DNA of 64,000 bases from Piper betle (taxonomy: Eukaryota; Streptophyta; Magnoliopsida; Piperales; Piperaceae), in assembly GCA_033002965.1 (NCBI GenBank), contig JAURVB010014795.1:1-64000 (forward strand), written 5' to 3'. The position numbers and the translations under genes were made by a program. The notes under the pieces are model-generated. The model searched no databases. It was not told where the DNA came from and was given only the letters and a program-made list of their open reading frames with translations. This document shows positions 10,979 to 23,920 of the stretch, piece after piece (the stretch's first letter is position 1; each line of letters starts with the position of its first letter).

Positions 10979-13745
10979 GTCAAGAAAAAGGGTGGGAAAT
11001 GAGAAGTGCTACACACGCTTTTGGGGCCTTAGAATATGATCCACGGTATCTTATAGCGAAAGCTACATTGCAATATGTTTTGTGCATTGCCAATAGGGAA
11101 TGTTGGCGCAAGGTTCTCTTCAATTCTTCAAAAACTTAGTAAAACATGAGCTTTCATTACAAGCAACCAAATAATTGGTCATGTTAGTGTTCCGGCTGCG
11201 TTTTGATTTGCTAGTGACTCATTCATGTAGATGTTTTGACAAAGTGATGCAGAGCGTCTATTTAAATTAAATATTTTATGAATTTATGTAATTTTCTTAT
11301 TTTTAGAATATATTTGTAATTTCCTTTATTTAAGTAGGTATATTTTAGAAATAAATTAATTAGAGTTTTTTTCCTTATAAACGGCCTATTGTACTGAGAT
11401 TAATATTTTTTATGAAATGATGAATTATTAACTATATGCCTTTTATCCCAAGTTTCTCTAATTTATTTCTTTTATTTGCAATTTGTAGTTTGTGCTTGGC
11501 AATTAGTAGTAAATAGTACAGAACTTGAGAACTTTTACTGCTGGAGAATTGTGACAAAATTACTAAGTGTTTTATTAGTAAGTAAAATGTGATTACTAAG
11601 AAGATGAACTTAAGAACTGTTAACTGCAGGAGAATTGTAACAAAATTTTACTGCAAAATTTTGGCAATTTTGTCATCTATTAGCGCTAAGTATTTACTAG
11701 TAAGTGGTTTATAAGAATATCAATTATTAGGATTTATACCACTATCACGCAAATAGTTTTCAGAGTATAAAATAATTAACTTATATAAGATCAAAATTTT
11801 CTTTCTAAGCACTATAAGTTTAATGTAATCAATGGTGACCGAGCCGAAGTATTTTTCGAGTTTCGATACATCAGCTCGAATTTGAGATTCTCCGAATCAG
11901 GTCTCCTTGGCTCAAACTATGTTCATTGTTCAACAGCTGTCCGTTTCGAGCCGAATATTTTTCGATCATAAAATTAACGAACACAAGATCAAGTCGAAAA
12001 GCCAAATTTAAAATGCTCACAAGCCATACTTTGCTTGTTTACACCACATGGAGCTCATATCAGCAAGAGCAAATGTCCTCGGGTGGATCTGTACACACTA
12101 TGGTCATACAAGTAAGAGTTTTAGAAAAGTATCTTCGTTTTAATAATTTTTCAATACTAAACTCTTATTTGAGAATTTTCACCCTTTTCATTGAATAAGA
12201 CAGGGGCGGCACATGTCAAGGTGCACAGTGAGGATTCAACCCCTCTGTGTCAGGTGCACCCCAGAGGTTTGGACTCCATGTAAACAAGTGATAGCGATTA
12301 TGAGGAGCTGTGCAATAATCTGGAGCTAAGTTGTTATAAATAAACTGTACTCGTTAGAAATAAACTGTACAAACTTGGGATCGATTTTATATCAAATCAT
12401 CGAAGGAGATTAAACTAGATAGATAAAATAAAATAACGAAGCGTACCGAAGCCATAAAGAAACTAAAGTCTGAATCCAGGAAGAGGTTTTCAAAACCTGA
12501 ATTCTCAGTTATGGATCTTCCAAATCCAAAACTAACTTTTAAACCAAAGTTCTAGACAATGGGATACTAGAACGAAAACTAGATATGAATTCAGTGACCA
12601 TAACCTCCTTATTTATAGCTTTGGTTCCATAATTCAATTCCACCCATTACGAGATAATTTATGAAAAAGGTATCTATACATTAGTTAACACCTTTCTATT
12701 GAATTCCACACTTTACAATTTATGGCTCATAACCCTTAACTTTAGTAGATCAATTTAATTTAGCCAATCTTATATAATAACATATGATACAATTCCTGAT
12801 TTATGTATATGTTTATGTCTAATTTCCAACACAAATCTCCTCGTGGTGCACATAATAGTGCCAGGAACACTCGGAGTTTTCATGTCACTCTTAGATCACC
12901 TGTACAGTGATCTAACAAAATAATTGATTCGGCACTATTGAGTGTATGTCAGGCTCCTAAATTTGGGGATGAGAATGATAGAAATTGAAAATAAGGGGCT
13001 TACCCGATCCTTAATATCTAATCCTAAAATAAACCCAATTCTCCATGCATTCGTTCTTTTCCTTAAAATAGAGAATACCACCCTTATTTATATACTCAGA
13101 AGTCGGCTTACACCAAAAACTCACCTGGAGATTACATGAACTCTATTAGCACGCCATAATCCCACTGAGTTGCATTAACTGACTAATAAAAAATACCCAA
13201 TACAGTTAAGACCTAATCCACATAGACCCATTTCATACATTAGACTCAAGTAGATGTATTTTCCTTTTTATTCACGTCAAGTCTACTTATTTTGCCTAAT
13301 ATTATTTTAAATTTTTTAAAATTTTAATGAGAGGGTAGATATTGGTCAATTATCAAATGAGGTAATTCTCCCGTGAAATTTTATTGTAGGCTAAGCTACC
13401 AAATTGTTCCATTGAAACCTCATCACACCAATGCCTTCATGCATCATCCGACCCATCATCTAAGATTTTGGTGCCGCCGTCGCCACCTATCACTCGATCA
13501 CAGAAAGTACCTTGAATCGGTAATCTCTCAGAATATCGGCTCGGGGGTAGGGATGATATGTGGTTGGAGGAAGGACTTGAACTCGTCGCCATGCCATGAC
13601 AGATTTCAAGTGGCTGGCTGTTCTCGTTCATTGGCCCCCGCGGCAGCTATTTCAAAGTTGGACAGTGTAACAAGAAAAACTCCGAGAGGGAAGGAAACAT
13701 GAAAGAGTCAGCACAAATGATGTTTAGCTTGCGCATGTGACGGAG
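10979..13745. other. intergenic, no recognisable gene
   Basis: AT-rich sequence with only short chance frames. The frame at 11926-12198 resembles nothing I know. The stretch from about 12290 to 12900 looks like a decayed element LTR (several poly-A/T-poor blocks, short direct repeats such as AAATAAACTGTAC at about 12340 and 12360), but I could not find a partner copy. Confidence 0.4.
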
Positions 13746-15893
13746 TTACAACACTTTAAGCTTGGGAAAATTATCTCCTTCGCTAAACAGTTCTTCAACC
13801 AAACAATCAACAACCCCAAGCTCAACTAGGTCTGGAAGATGGTGAAATCCATGAAATTGACTAATGGAGCTACAATGGAAGATTCCAAGTGTATGTAAGT
13901 TGGGAAGGACCAACTCTCCTATATAAATCTTTTCCCAATTAGGGCACACTCTAATCTCCAGCTCTGTGAGACATGGAAAGCTTGGCTCTGAAAGCATGAT
14001 TATAGCATCTATTGGTAAACTAGTCATGTAAATCTTTGCTAGTTAGTTCATGTTTCTAAGCGCTGTCAACAAATTAATCCAACTGACAAAAGGACATCTC
14101 ATCACTCGTAAGGTTTGTATGCCACGGAATTGATCCAGACCAACTTCCGAGACAAATTGGTTTCTCCGATAGCCCTCACAAAAAATGGACAAGTTTTCCA
14201 ACTTGGTCCGTACCCATAAACCTGCTGGCAATATGTTGGAGTTGGTTACATGGAGAGTGAGAAAGTCTCAGTTCTTCCATCTCTGCAAAAGATGGGAAAC
14301 CTTTCCACATAGCTTCCTAGTGCATAGGGGCATCTAAGCTCCAAGACATCTAGCATGCTTAGATTATATTTGTAAATCCTACAGGAAATTCCTTCGGACC
14401 TGTGTTGAGTACTGGTTTCCTTAGCTCAACCAACTGTCCTATTGCTGATGGAAGTTCTCCAAGATAGTTGTTACACTCCAATCTTAACACCATCAACTTG
14501 CTCAACTTTCTTCTTTCTTCTGGCAGTAATCAAATTTGACTTGCATATACGTAGATATCTCAGTTCTGGCAGTGAGTCAATTGCGACGGGAATGCCATGA
14601 AATTCGACCCATCAAGATGCAGAACTCTTAAACCTTGCATTGATTCAAAAAACCCACTTGGTTCACTAACTCTGGCCAGTCCAGTACCGGGTTCACTTTG
14701 CAGCAATGCTAACAGATTACTGCAAGTTGGTTGTTCAAGCTATATGCTCTTTTCTGATCTGAAAATCCTCCTTGCCACTATCCGTCACTCAGCTTTTTCT
14801 TCATTTGAAAAACTGATTCCACTATCAAGGATAAAATTGAACTTGTCATCGCATATGATCCACAGTCCCATTTCCAGCAGAATGTCATGCATCTTTACTC
14901 CCGGCCGAATTTGTTTTTCTAGTAAACATGCTGCTTCTAGTGTTCCAATGATTTCATATCCTTTCTTGCGTGCTTCCATATAGCTTTTATGCAACCCCAA
15001 AAGCCCTTCTCCCATCCAAACTCTTACGAGCTCTTCATTGGGTATGTATGAATCTTCAGGAAAGAGCAACAATGCAAGAAGCAGTCTTTGGCCATTTGGG
15101 TTGGCAGCATATCATAGCTTTACTTTAAGCGTGAAAACAATTTTTTCTCTGCATACTCGGACGGGAATTTCCTAAGGGTGGACAATGCTGACTCCCATTC
15201 TTTCCACACTACGCATACCCGCCATAGCTCGACCAATGACAATGAGCGCAAGTGGCAACCCTTTGCACTCCTTGGCAATGTCTTTGGCAACTCCTACAAT
15301 CCTCAAATCACAATCATGAAGGGCTTCCTCCCTACAGTTTTTTCAAACAGGGCCCATGAATCATCCCACCCCAAGCATTCCAATTTGATTTCTTTGTGTG
15401 GTTTCATCTGCTTGCACACCCTTTTCAGCCTAGTTGTGAACACTATCTTGAAAATGGAGGGATCAAATTCTACAGGACCCAAAACCTCCTCAAGATCTAC
15501 AAACTCCCAAATGTCATCCGACAAAAGAGCAACCCTTCCATCCTCTTCCTCCAGTGTCCTACTTATGCTTCGGGCACGGTTATGAGGCTCTTCATCGGGA
15601 TCAAGTTCTAATCCCAACCCTTTCATAATACCTTGTTGGATCTTGTCCACATTGATTGACTTGGAAACAGTAATCCAAATTACATGAAATCCTTGTGGTA
15701 GTAGAAGCTCTTGATTAATCCTTTTCATGAGAATGGTCTTGCCTACTACTCCCATGCCATAGATACCCACTCCTCCTACATCTTCATGGCTTAGGAAATC
15801 ACTCACCTGTTTAAAAGCATGGTCTATGCCGAAGGTTGCAGTTGAGGTGATCCGATGTCCTCTGCGCCGCTGTTGAGAAAGAGCCACTGACAT
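13746..15893 (-). pseudogene. CC-NBS-LRR type disease resistance gene, broken by several frameshifts
   Basis: Family role: intracellular immune receptors that bind nucleotide through the NB-ARC domain and sense pathogen effectors. The first frame (15303-15893) has a P-loop GMGVVGKT at residues 46-53 (the usual GMGGVGKT has Gly where this has Val), kinase-2 VALLSDDIWE at 121-130 (the final Trp is typical of non-TIR receptors) and RNBS-B IVFTTR at 150-155. It breaks near 15325; GLPLALIVIG then follows in another frame at about 15235-15265. The RNBS-D region is split between frames around 15080-15130. The frame at 14785-15072 carries LFPED and the MHD motif (VKMHDILLEMG). Leucine-rich repeats follow in frames 14043-14231 and 13746-14027. 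No clear coiled-coil N-terminus is visible. It is RPS2/RPS5-like and cannot make a full protein as read. Confidence 0.9.
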
Positions 15894-18800
15894 TCCATTG
15901 TGCCCGGAGGAGTACTGGCCTGTGTTGAGTGTGTTGGAGGAGAGGAAGAGGGTGGTGGAGGAATGAGATTGTTGATGATATGAATCAATTTAGGCAAATG
16001 GTCAAGTTGGGTTGTCTCCTCTGAATTCTGAAAATAGTTTTTTCGTTGTGATCTGGGTTGAGACAAAGAAAAAAAATTCCCAAAAGTGGAACTTGTCTTG
16101 ATTGAAATTTAGATCAAGAGATGATACATCAGAGATATGGAAGAGAATTATACGTATAGATCAGCTGGTTTGGTGTGTGGCGTTTTGTGTTGCGGGAAGC
16201 TTTGTGATGTGCGTGGTAGTCTGTCTTCGTTGTTTGCTATTGTTCTCTTCTTCCCGTAGAGTATATTCGGGATGCTGGGGTAACTATGGTATGACTTCTT
16301 GTTGGGCATATCCACGATATGTTGTGATATTAGTTTGGGCACGGTTGGCCACGTTACTAACACGGTACCGTCGAATATTTTTAATTTATGTTCATATTTA
16401 TTTTTGTGATTATAATTAGGTCTTATTGACCATATTTTAATAATACGATAAAGTGGATGCGGAGAAGTTTTTAATTTCATAATGAAGTTTCTCGTAGATA
16501 ATCAATCATCATTTGCCACGTTCGTAACATGTTACCATCGAATATCTTTTATTTATGTCTATGTGTATTCCTGTAATTATTATTAGGCCTTATTGGGTAT
16601 ATTTTAGTAGTATGTTGATGTGTATGTGGAGAAATTTTTGATTTCATAATGAAGTTTATCGTAGATGATGAGTCATCATTTTCTAATTTAGAAATATTTT
16701 TTCTTAGTTATTTTTGGATTGATAATCTTTTATTAATAATATATATTTTCTATATATTTTGGTATTGTAAATTTGGTCCAGGAAACATAAGGATCCAGAG
16801 TTAACTCACGGTATGATTGACTTGGTTGCTCTTGTGTGATGTGGTTTGCTTTTGTGATGTGAGGCCTATATGCTTTACGAGGAAAATGGTCCTGTGGGCT
16901 AATGAGTTACTTGAAAAGGTCATATATGAGAGCCTTCAGGTCTTTGAAATACAAAACTATCATGTCTTATGTTGTATGAAAATTATTATTATTAACCTTT
17001 GTTTAAACTATTTTCCAGATAATATATTATGGGGCACGCAGGTCTAACCATTTTATATAGGAATTTCCCAAACCACGAAGTCTTGAAATTGAAAGATAAA
17101 AATTAATTCACGTATGCTAAACTATATTACTTGTATAGGTATTTGGAACGAAGAAAAAACATGGGTTGGATGAGTTTTTGGATTTTGTTTTGCAGGTTAG
17201 AGGATTTGAAGACTAGGCAAACCACTGGCCTGAAGAATGAAATAAAATTGTAATAAAAATGATCAATGATGTGATGTGAACGAGGTGGAATATGTGTGAA
17301 ATGTTAATGCTCGCGTACACTTTTTATAAATTATAAAATTATACAAGTTTATAAAATTTTTTCCATGTCCTAGTTACAAGGGAGACTACTTATTTTTTCA
17401 AGATTTGAACTCTCACTTGTAATTTAGATTCATTTAGGATATTTTATTTCCATGGGCTCAGCCTAAGGTGTCTGTGTATATTTTTTGTGTGATCATGTAT
17501 ATTTTAGTTGCATATTATATTATATCGAACCTTCCATCGTTTCACTCGTCGAGTAATTAGGTCTGTTCAGTAAGTCGATTTTGCTTTTAAGTTGAGAAAG
17601 TGTACTGGTCTATGATTTAATATTTTAATTTGATTTGTGCCGTGAGCCGAATTGAGGTGTTATAGAATTAAAGGCAATATGTCGTCTATTGGTACAATCG
17701 GGTAATATAATACGATATTTTAAATTATAATTCCAAGTGGTGAGTACGGATCTTTGTGCAATGTAGGGAACGCATGCTCCATGACGCGGCATGCATCAAT
17801 TCGTGCATTTAGGAACGTCTATGACGGTGGCAATTATAAATTCCACTTTGACAAAGGTGTTTTCTTTTAAGGGGATTAAAGGTTCGGAGAAAGTTAGTTC
17901 CCAGGTTGATTCAAACTATGTTAAAAAAAAGACATTCAAATTCCACGCGAAAATGAGCTACCTCAAATTTTAGTATCTTTATTTACATTTTTTTATAAGA
18001 GGGGAGCATTTCGGAAAAGAAAGTGTAAGAGTTGCCACGTGTCCATAACATCTTGATCACGGGTTCAGGTTCAAGTCATAAAAGAGGCTAGTTCTACGAC
18101 TCAGCCTGTTGTTGTCTAATTAACCGGTTCCCGGAGCCCTTTTTATTCACATTTTTTTATAAGTAAGCTTTTACAAAAATGAAATGGAAATGAATTAAAA
18201 TGCCTTAATTTATGCACAATTACTTCTTATAAAAAACATACATTTACAAGTTGTCTTCTTTAATCAAAGTGTAGCAAAACTAAGCGTGAATGTCTTGAAG
18301 AAATCTATTTCATATACAGTAGATAGTAATTTGATCGATAACTATGATTATTGATATAATTCCATGATCACAATAAGGGACATGCATTGTACCTTCTTTA
18401 AGCAATGATTCAAACTTCATATCAATTTGGTATTTAGCCAAATTTATAGGCCATAGAAGTAGATAAAGTCACAGAAACTGCACTGAAAATTAAGAGAAAC
18501 TTCACATGAAGCTACCAAATAATTTTTCTTTAAAAAAATGACGTGTCAATAGCCTAAAAGATGAGCATTATATATGAGCACATTGAGCATGACATAATAT
18601 TGAAAGCAGGCACGGCTTCAAAGAGAAACCATGAAAATACAATAATATATAGCTACTCAAATGTCCTTAGACCATAGATGATAAGCGAAAATTGATCAAC
18701 TTTTCTCTTTGTTAATTTCTTGGAAACAAGAATTTAAACATTCACCTTGTGTAAACACAAGTTAACTGGGATATGGGTGATTTTTTCTATCAGATTAACC

Positions 18801-19121
18801 ACTGGTTGTAAAAAACTGACTTCATTAGTTCTGGTCAACAGTAACAAAAGAATGATGATCAATCCACATTCAAACAATCTTTATCTTCATATATATATAT
18901 ATATGAGAAGTATAAGTCAAATAACAAGTCCTCCTCGTCCATCACAAAGGAAATCGACACCAGTGAAAATTTCCAATAAAAATCAGGACCAACTTGTTTT
19001 TTTCATTTAAATTAAACAAACGAATAAAGGATACAAAAAGATATGATGTATATGTGTCCAAGGCTGGGGGTATTTCACATCCAAAAGAAATTTACTCAGT
19101 GGAAAAGAGAACAGGGAGAGG
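15894..19121. other. intergenic between the NBS-LRR relic and the P4H gene
   Basis: Apart from the 167-bp tandem duplication at 16348-16681 I see no gene. A frame at 16817-17047 shows a helix-like peptide (WANELLEKVIYESLQVFE) with no flanking exons. The 3' part (about 19000-19121) is probably the P4H 3' untranslated region. Confidence 0.4.
16348..16681. repeat. tandem duplication, period 167 bp, two copies
   Basis: The block starting GCCACGTT at 16348 is repeated at 16515 with about 80-85% identity by eye. Shared landmarks are TACC(G/A)TCGAATAT, TAATTTC/GATTTCATAATGAAGTTT and CGTAGAT. No open frame runs through it. A period near nucleosome length is common in plant satellites, but two copies do not make an array. 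Confidence 0.85.
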
Positions 19122-22100
19122 CTAGCAAACCTTACAACTTCTCCTACAGTAGCCTGGGACATCAGATGAACCAACCATGTATTCTGGATTTTTGGTGCAC
19201 TCACCAAGGGCAGCCCACCGTTCGCAATTAGCATTGTCATCCTTACAGGTACCATCACCACTACTAATCGTTTTATCAAATGATTCGACATGAATCCACT
19301 TTGTGGCAGACCACTTTTCACCTTTCAACACAGGACACCCACCATGAAGACTACTCTGATCTGGTGTTGCATTTGGATAGAGGCTGAAGAAAAAGCAGGG
19401 CATCCCCTTTTCTTGGTTTAACTAAGGCAAAAAAAAGAATAAAAAAGCAATCTTAAAATCCAAATCAACAGCATAAGACGGTAAAGGACATGACATCAGA
19501 CAGAAAGGCAGGCAATATTATAGCAATGAGCGAAACAATTGTCCCCATTTAGAACTTATTTGCACACTTATTAGCTTGCCCAGTGTAGTCTCATTTGCCA
19601 GGGATACTACTGAATCCACAGACCAGTTATATTAACGTCAGCATTGAAGGAACAAACTCATAAAATTGGATATTTTATTTAAGTGAATTGTGGTCATAAT
19701 TCAAGATAGTGAAAAAGAGAAACACACCATTTTCACAAACGAAAACAGTAAGTCATTACCAGCTATTCCCCTTTTAGCACAATCTGATAGGTCAGTGTCC
19801 CGGACGTGGCCCTGATGGCGAGTGGGTTCCTATTTAAAGATACATGTAAGACAACAATGTAAATTAACCAGTAAACTCACACCAAAATGGAGAATTTGAA
19901 AACTCCAAACTGAATCAAAACAGAAAAAATTTCCAAGTTAAAAAATGTAACAACAGGCGTGAACACTTATTAACTAACCTCTGCCACAGGAAATACTGTT
20001 TCACCACCTTGCTCCACATCAGTGAGATACATAAGCACAGTGGCAATACGATGCCCACCCCGAGCAATATTGACCTTGTCAGAGAAGTAATCATAGTGTG
20101 GGTCATATTTTTGGCCGTGTTCATACCTCAAAACCTGTATATCTTCACCATTTTCTGAACTCAAAATTGTAAAAAGCCCAACCTCAGTCAAACAAATAAA
20201 AATGTAGCTCCTATCAACCTCAGAGATGCACAAAACTTGAAATCAGTAAACAAAAGGTATCACCAGCTGATAAATATAATCTACCTTTAGGAAGAAATGT
20301 CCATGCAGCAATTTTGTCTTCAATTCTGGAGACAACAGGATCCTGCTCAAAGTACCAAATTTTTTTTTAAAAAAAAGATAAAGAAGATTGTTTTTACAGC
20401 TATAAAGAACTAAATCCTAGGTTGCGCAGGCCTACTGCTCCATTATATAATTAGGTAATTTTCTATTAATAATGCAACAAGATTGTTCAAAAGACTAAAA
20501 AGTAATACCAAAATAATCCCTACTAACAACTTCATGCAATCTGAATCAAAAACCCACACACCAATTTAGTAGATACTAAAATTCTAACTAGCAGCTTCTT
20601 CCAAAAATAAAGAAAATGTTAGATGCTGAAATCATTATTACAATCATCCGTGTATCCCAGATGATAGAGAATGACTAAAGCAACATGGCCTATACAGTTA
20701 TCCACATCAATCGGAATGCCGCTCTACTTTTCCATTTTAGTGAAATAATCTTTATCTTCTTTCTCTTCTATCTTCCAGCATTTGTCATTACCAATTTCAC
20801 AATGAATGATGACTATAATCATAATTGTTAAACAATTTATCACAAAATGTGTATTCCTTAACCTAGAAAGGGAGGTGAGGGGTGTGATGTTAAATGCTAA
20901 AACCTACATCTTTCCAACCATATCCAGCTAAAAACTCAGGTGCTTTGTTTTGGCATAGTCTTTGTCATCAATTTCCATCAGAAGAAATTGCTTGGCAATA
21001 AAACTTCCATTCCACCAACCCCGGCTTAATTAGAGTAAGGTGTAAAATTGTATGTCATGTAGAAAATCGAAATCAATTTACTCCATACTCCATTTCCAAA
21101 TATAGGACACATAAATTATAGCCCATAATTGTAAACTGAAAGCAAGGTAAACGCTTTCTCTCCACCTATAAGCGACCTACAACCCGGTGTTTCAGAGAAT
21201 AAGAGAAACATAACAATTCCAATTAAACTGAGTGAAATAAAAATTAAGTAAATGGAAATCAAAACAACCTTGGCCTTGCCGATGAACATGCCAGAGCTGG
21301 TGCGAACATCGCTGAGTGTGCTCTTTCCCGACAGATTATCAGCCACAGCCGACCGTTTCAATTCCGACTTGGCCTACGGTATCCCGCAAACCCAAGACAA
21401 CAAAAAACACACATCAAAATGCACACTATCCATCAAAATCAAACAAAAAAACATCAATCTACTAAAAAAAATCAAAATCAACTCATCGACCAAGTAAACT
21501 AATTACATCAAATTGAAATGAAGATCGAAATCAAAATAAAATCAACTGATCGATGATCGACCAAGTAAACTAATTACATCAAATTGAAATCAAGATCGAA
21601 ATCAAAATAAAATCAACTCGTCGACCAAGTAAACCAATTACATCATGCAAATTGAAATTAGGATCGAAATAATAATCAACCCATCGACCAAGTACCCTAA
21701 TTATACCATCTGAATCGAAATCGAAGTCGAAATCAAAACGAAATGGTCGACCGAGTAAATCTAATTACATCACACAAATCAAAACTGAAATCAAACGACT
21801 TCGAAATCAACAAAAAATAAATATATGAAAATCCAATTCAGAATGACACTCAGACCAAGCACAGAGAGAGGCAACCAACCAGCAAGATTGAGATGGTACA
21901 TCTTCCAAATCGAATTAGAAATGTTTAAAAAAACGGGCCAAGTAGACCCAAGTAGAAGGAGGATAGAGAGAGGGTGAGTGAGAACCAACCAGAGAGACCA
22001 AATGATCGCACTCTCCGCCGGTGAGGAAACCTTCGTACACAAAAGCCCTGCGCCGAGGATACAAAAAAACGGAGCAGCAAAATCAGCTAACGGGTGAGCA

Positions 22101-22277
22101 TGGCCGGGGGAGAGGAGGGGAATGCGAGACTCACCTCGGCCTCCACGAGACCTGCCGAACCTTGGCGGCGGAGACGCTGGATCCGCCCGGTCCACCCGAA
22201 TGAGCAGCAGTTCCGATGGAGAGATTGAGCGAGAACGATAGGGATATGAGGACGATGACGATCCTCAATCGCTCCAT
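19122..22277 (-). CDS. prolyl 4-hydroxylase with ShKT domain, seven exons, apparent 1-nt frameshift in exon 7
   Basis: Family role: an Fe(II)/2-oxoglutarate dioxygenase hydroxylating proline in cell-wall glycoproteins in the ER and Golgi. Exons, minus strand: 22135-22277, 21990-22047, 21269-21373, 20285-20342, 19979-20154, 19760-19829, 19122-19421; all introns are GT-AG and phases agree. The start ATG gives a hydrophobic signal anchor (residues 6-25). Iron ligands His141 and Asp143 lie in DPHYDYF. Distal His229 (SLHGG) and 2-oxoglutarate-binding Lys239 (GEKWSATKW) lie in exon 7, followed by a six-cysteine ShKT domain to the stop. Exon 7 opens with [10 protein letters not shown], but a run of five A at 19390-19394 (one more than the frame allows) moves translation to a stop at 19351-19353, before His229. 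Without that base the product is 302 aa, the normal length. Either a recent null allele or a sequencing error. Confidence 0.93.
19351..19395 (-). other. frameshift site and resulting premature stop in P4H exon 7
   Basis: The five-base A run (T run on the coding strand) at 19390-19394 breaks the frame between DALL and FFSLYPNA. The shifted frame stops at 19351-19353. The coding total of all seven exons is 910 nt, one more than a multiple of three, so a single base explains the whole problem. Confidence 0.85.
21478..21790. repeat. minisatellite in P4H intron 2, five copies of a 63-72 bp unit
   Basis: The core CGACCAAGTAAA..TAATTACATCA recurs at about 21487, 21559, 21622, 21686 and 21749, each followed by an A-rich stretch with GATCGAAATC. 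It lies wholly between exon 3 (ending 21373) and exon 2 (starting 21990), so it does not touch the coding sequence. Confidence 0.85.
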
Positions 22278-22620
22278 ATCAGCGTCGCCGCGAGCTTCTG
22301 GTAAAGACGGCGGCAGCTGCAGCCGGTGGGAAGGCGAGGATCGGAGAAGAAGGTTGTTGGGACTTGGGCGAGGCTTTGACGAGTGAACACGTGGATCCCG
22401 GCGCTATGTCCGAGCCCATTACCAGCCGGTTACCATTTTTAATTTCCGGGTTTAACAACATTTACGTTGTTCGTTTGGGATGGAATTTGGACTCGGACAT
22501 CTATGCTCGTCTTTTTAACCGGGCCACCAAACTCAAACTTGCCGATAATGGACACAATTTAAGTTGGGCTGAAATTAGGGTTCTGGACTCGAGATAGAGT
22601 CAATGCGAAACCCCAGGATC
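22278..22620 (-). promoter_or_regulatory. probable promoter and 5' leader of the P4H gene
   Basis: This is the GC-rich stretch directly upstream of the P4H start codon on the minus strand. It contains a palindromic CACGTG G-box at 22388-22393, about 110 bp upstream of the ATG. No TATA box is obvious. The role of the G-box is inference from motif and position. Confidence 0.4.
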
Positions 22621-23920
22621 AGAATTGATGTACTTTTATTGATTTTTCGTAAAGATTTTATTTTTATTAAAATTTAGTTATTTACAATAATTTACGTTAA
22701 ACTCATATTTTAAACTCATAATTCTCGGGATGGAATAAGGTCTTGGACATGTTAGATGAGATTTGGATTTGGAGATTTAAATATAGATTTGATCTGATTT
22801 AAGTTTAAAAGGAGGTTAAAACCAAATAATCAAATAATTTTTTAAAAAAATGTCGTGGGGTTGAAACTGAGAAATAAGTAGATTGACTTTTCGGGCATCT
22901 GAATTTTTCAGATCGGATTTGAGTCAAAGGCAATACAATAAGGACTAACTTGCAAACTATAACCAAATAAGAGGTAAACCATGTTCAAGACATAAAGAAG
23001 GATCAACAAACCTCATGCCAAACATAAACTGTGTTCCTAATATCTGCCCATTGCTTGTTAAAAAAACATGATTTACTTGGATTAAAAAATAAAAGAAATA
23101 AACCCAATACAACTCATATCACATAATTAAAATAACAAATATGGGTAGATGTTTTCTTATTTTCTTTTTCCTATAATCAATTTACAGAGCTCATAGAAGA
23201 AAAAAGAAGAAATAAACCAATTTCATTTCAGAAGAGAGAGCGAGGATGAGCTCAGATCAAGCTTCAATCCTTCTGTACATTCATCACTACGGACATGGCC
23301 GACAGACTCCACTCTTGTCAATGTCATACATTCCACACGACCAAGAGATTTGTCATGCCACTGTGCCCATGATGTTCCCCCCAATTTAAGATATTTTCAA
23401 ATGTCAATCTACGAAATGTACAAAGAAAGTAACCCATTTGAAGGAAGATGATGACCCCAAGACGGATTCATGATGAACAGAGAAGACTTTTCCATAACCT
23501 AACATAGGGTAATGCAACTTTCTCAGAACACTTATTCCAAGCAAAGAATTGGCGTTCAGCCAAAGTCGACATTGCAGAGTGATACAATGAAGCACCAGCA
23601 AACCTGTTTCATAAGTTTCAAATTGTCATAACAAATTATAAGAAGAAGCAAAAAAGCAACAGCTCATAATAATAGAGAATAAACACCAAATAAAGTAGAT
23701 CACTTGAGATGAAAAACACCACCTCAAAAGCACTACAAATTACACATACAACTTCCAATTGATCGTATTACAAAGCTATGTTCACCACTACCTTCTTCAC
23801 ACAAAGCACATATGCCACCCATCATGTCATCTTGGTCCCCATCTCCTTCGAATTTTTCTCTCTTGCAGTGGCTACCGGTGCTCTCTAGATGAGTAGCAAT
23901 GTCCGGATCTTTAATTTATA
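22621..23920. other. intergenic, with one short cysteine-containing frame
   Basis: No gene recognised. On the minus strand 23733-23915 is open for about 60 codons and contains CALCEEGSGEHSF and a CMCNL end, which could be a last exon or a chance frame. It ends where the AT-rich pararetrovirus insertion begins. Confidence 0.35.

Noticed and set aside
16102..16480. Overlapping frames of 105-110 codons on both strands
   Set aside because: No domain, no exon context and overlap with the tandem duplication; probably chance.
18010..18150. Possible SINE or tRNA-like sequence (GGTTCAAGTC resembles a B box)
   Set aside because: No convincing A box at the right distance, no tRNA fold and no poly-A tail or target duplication.
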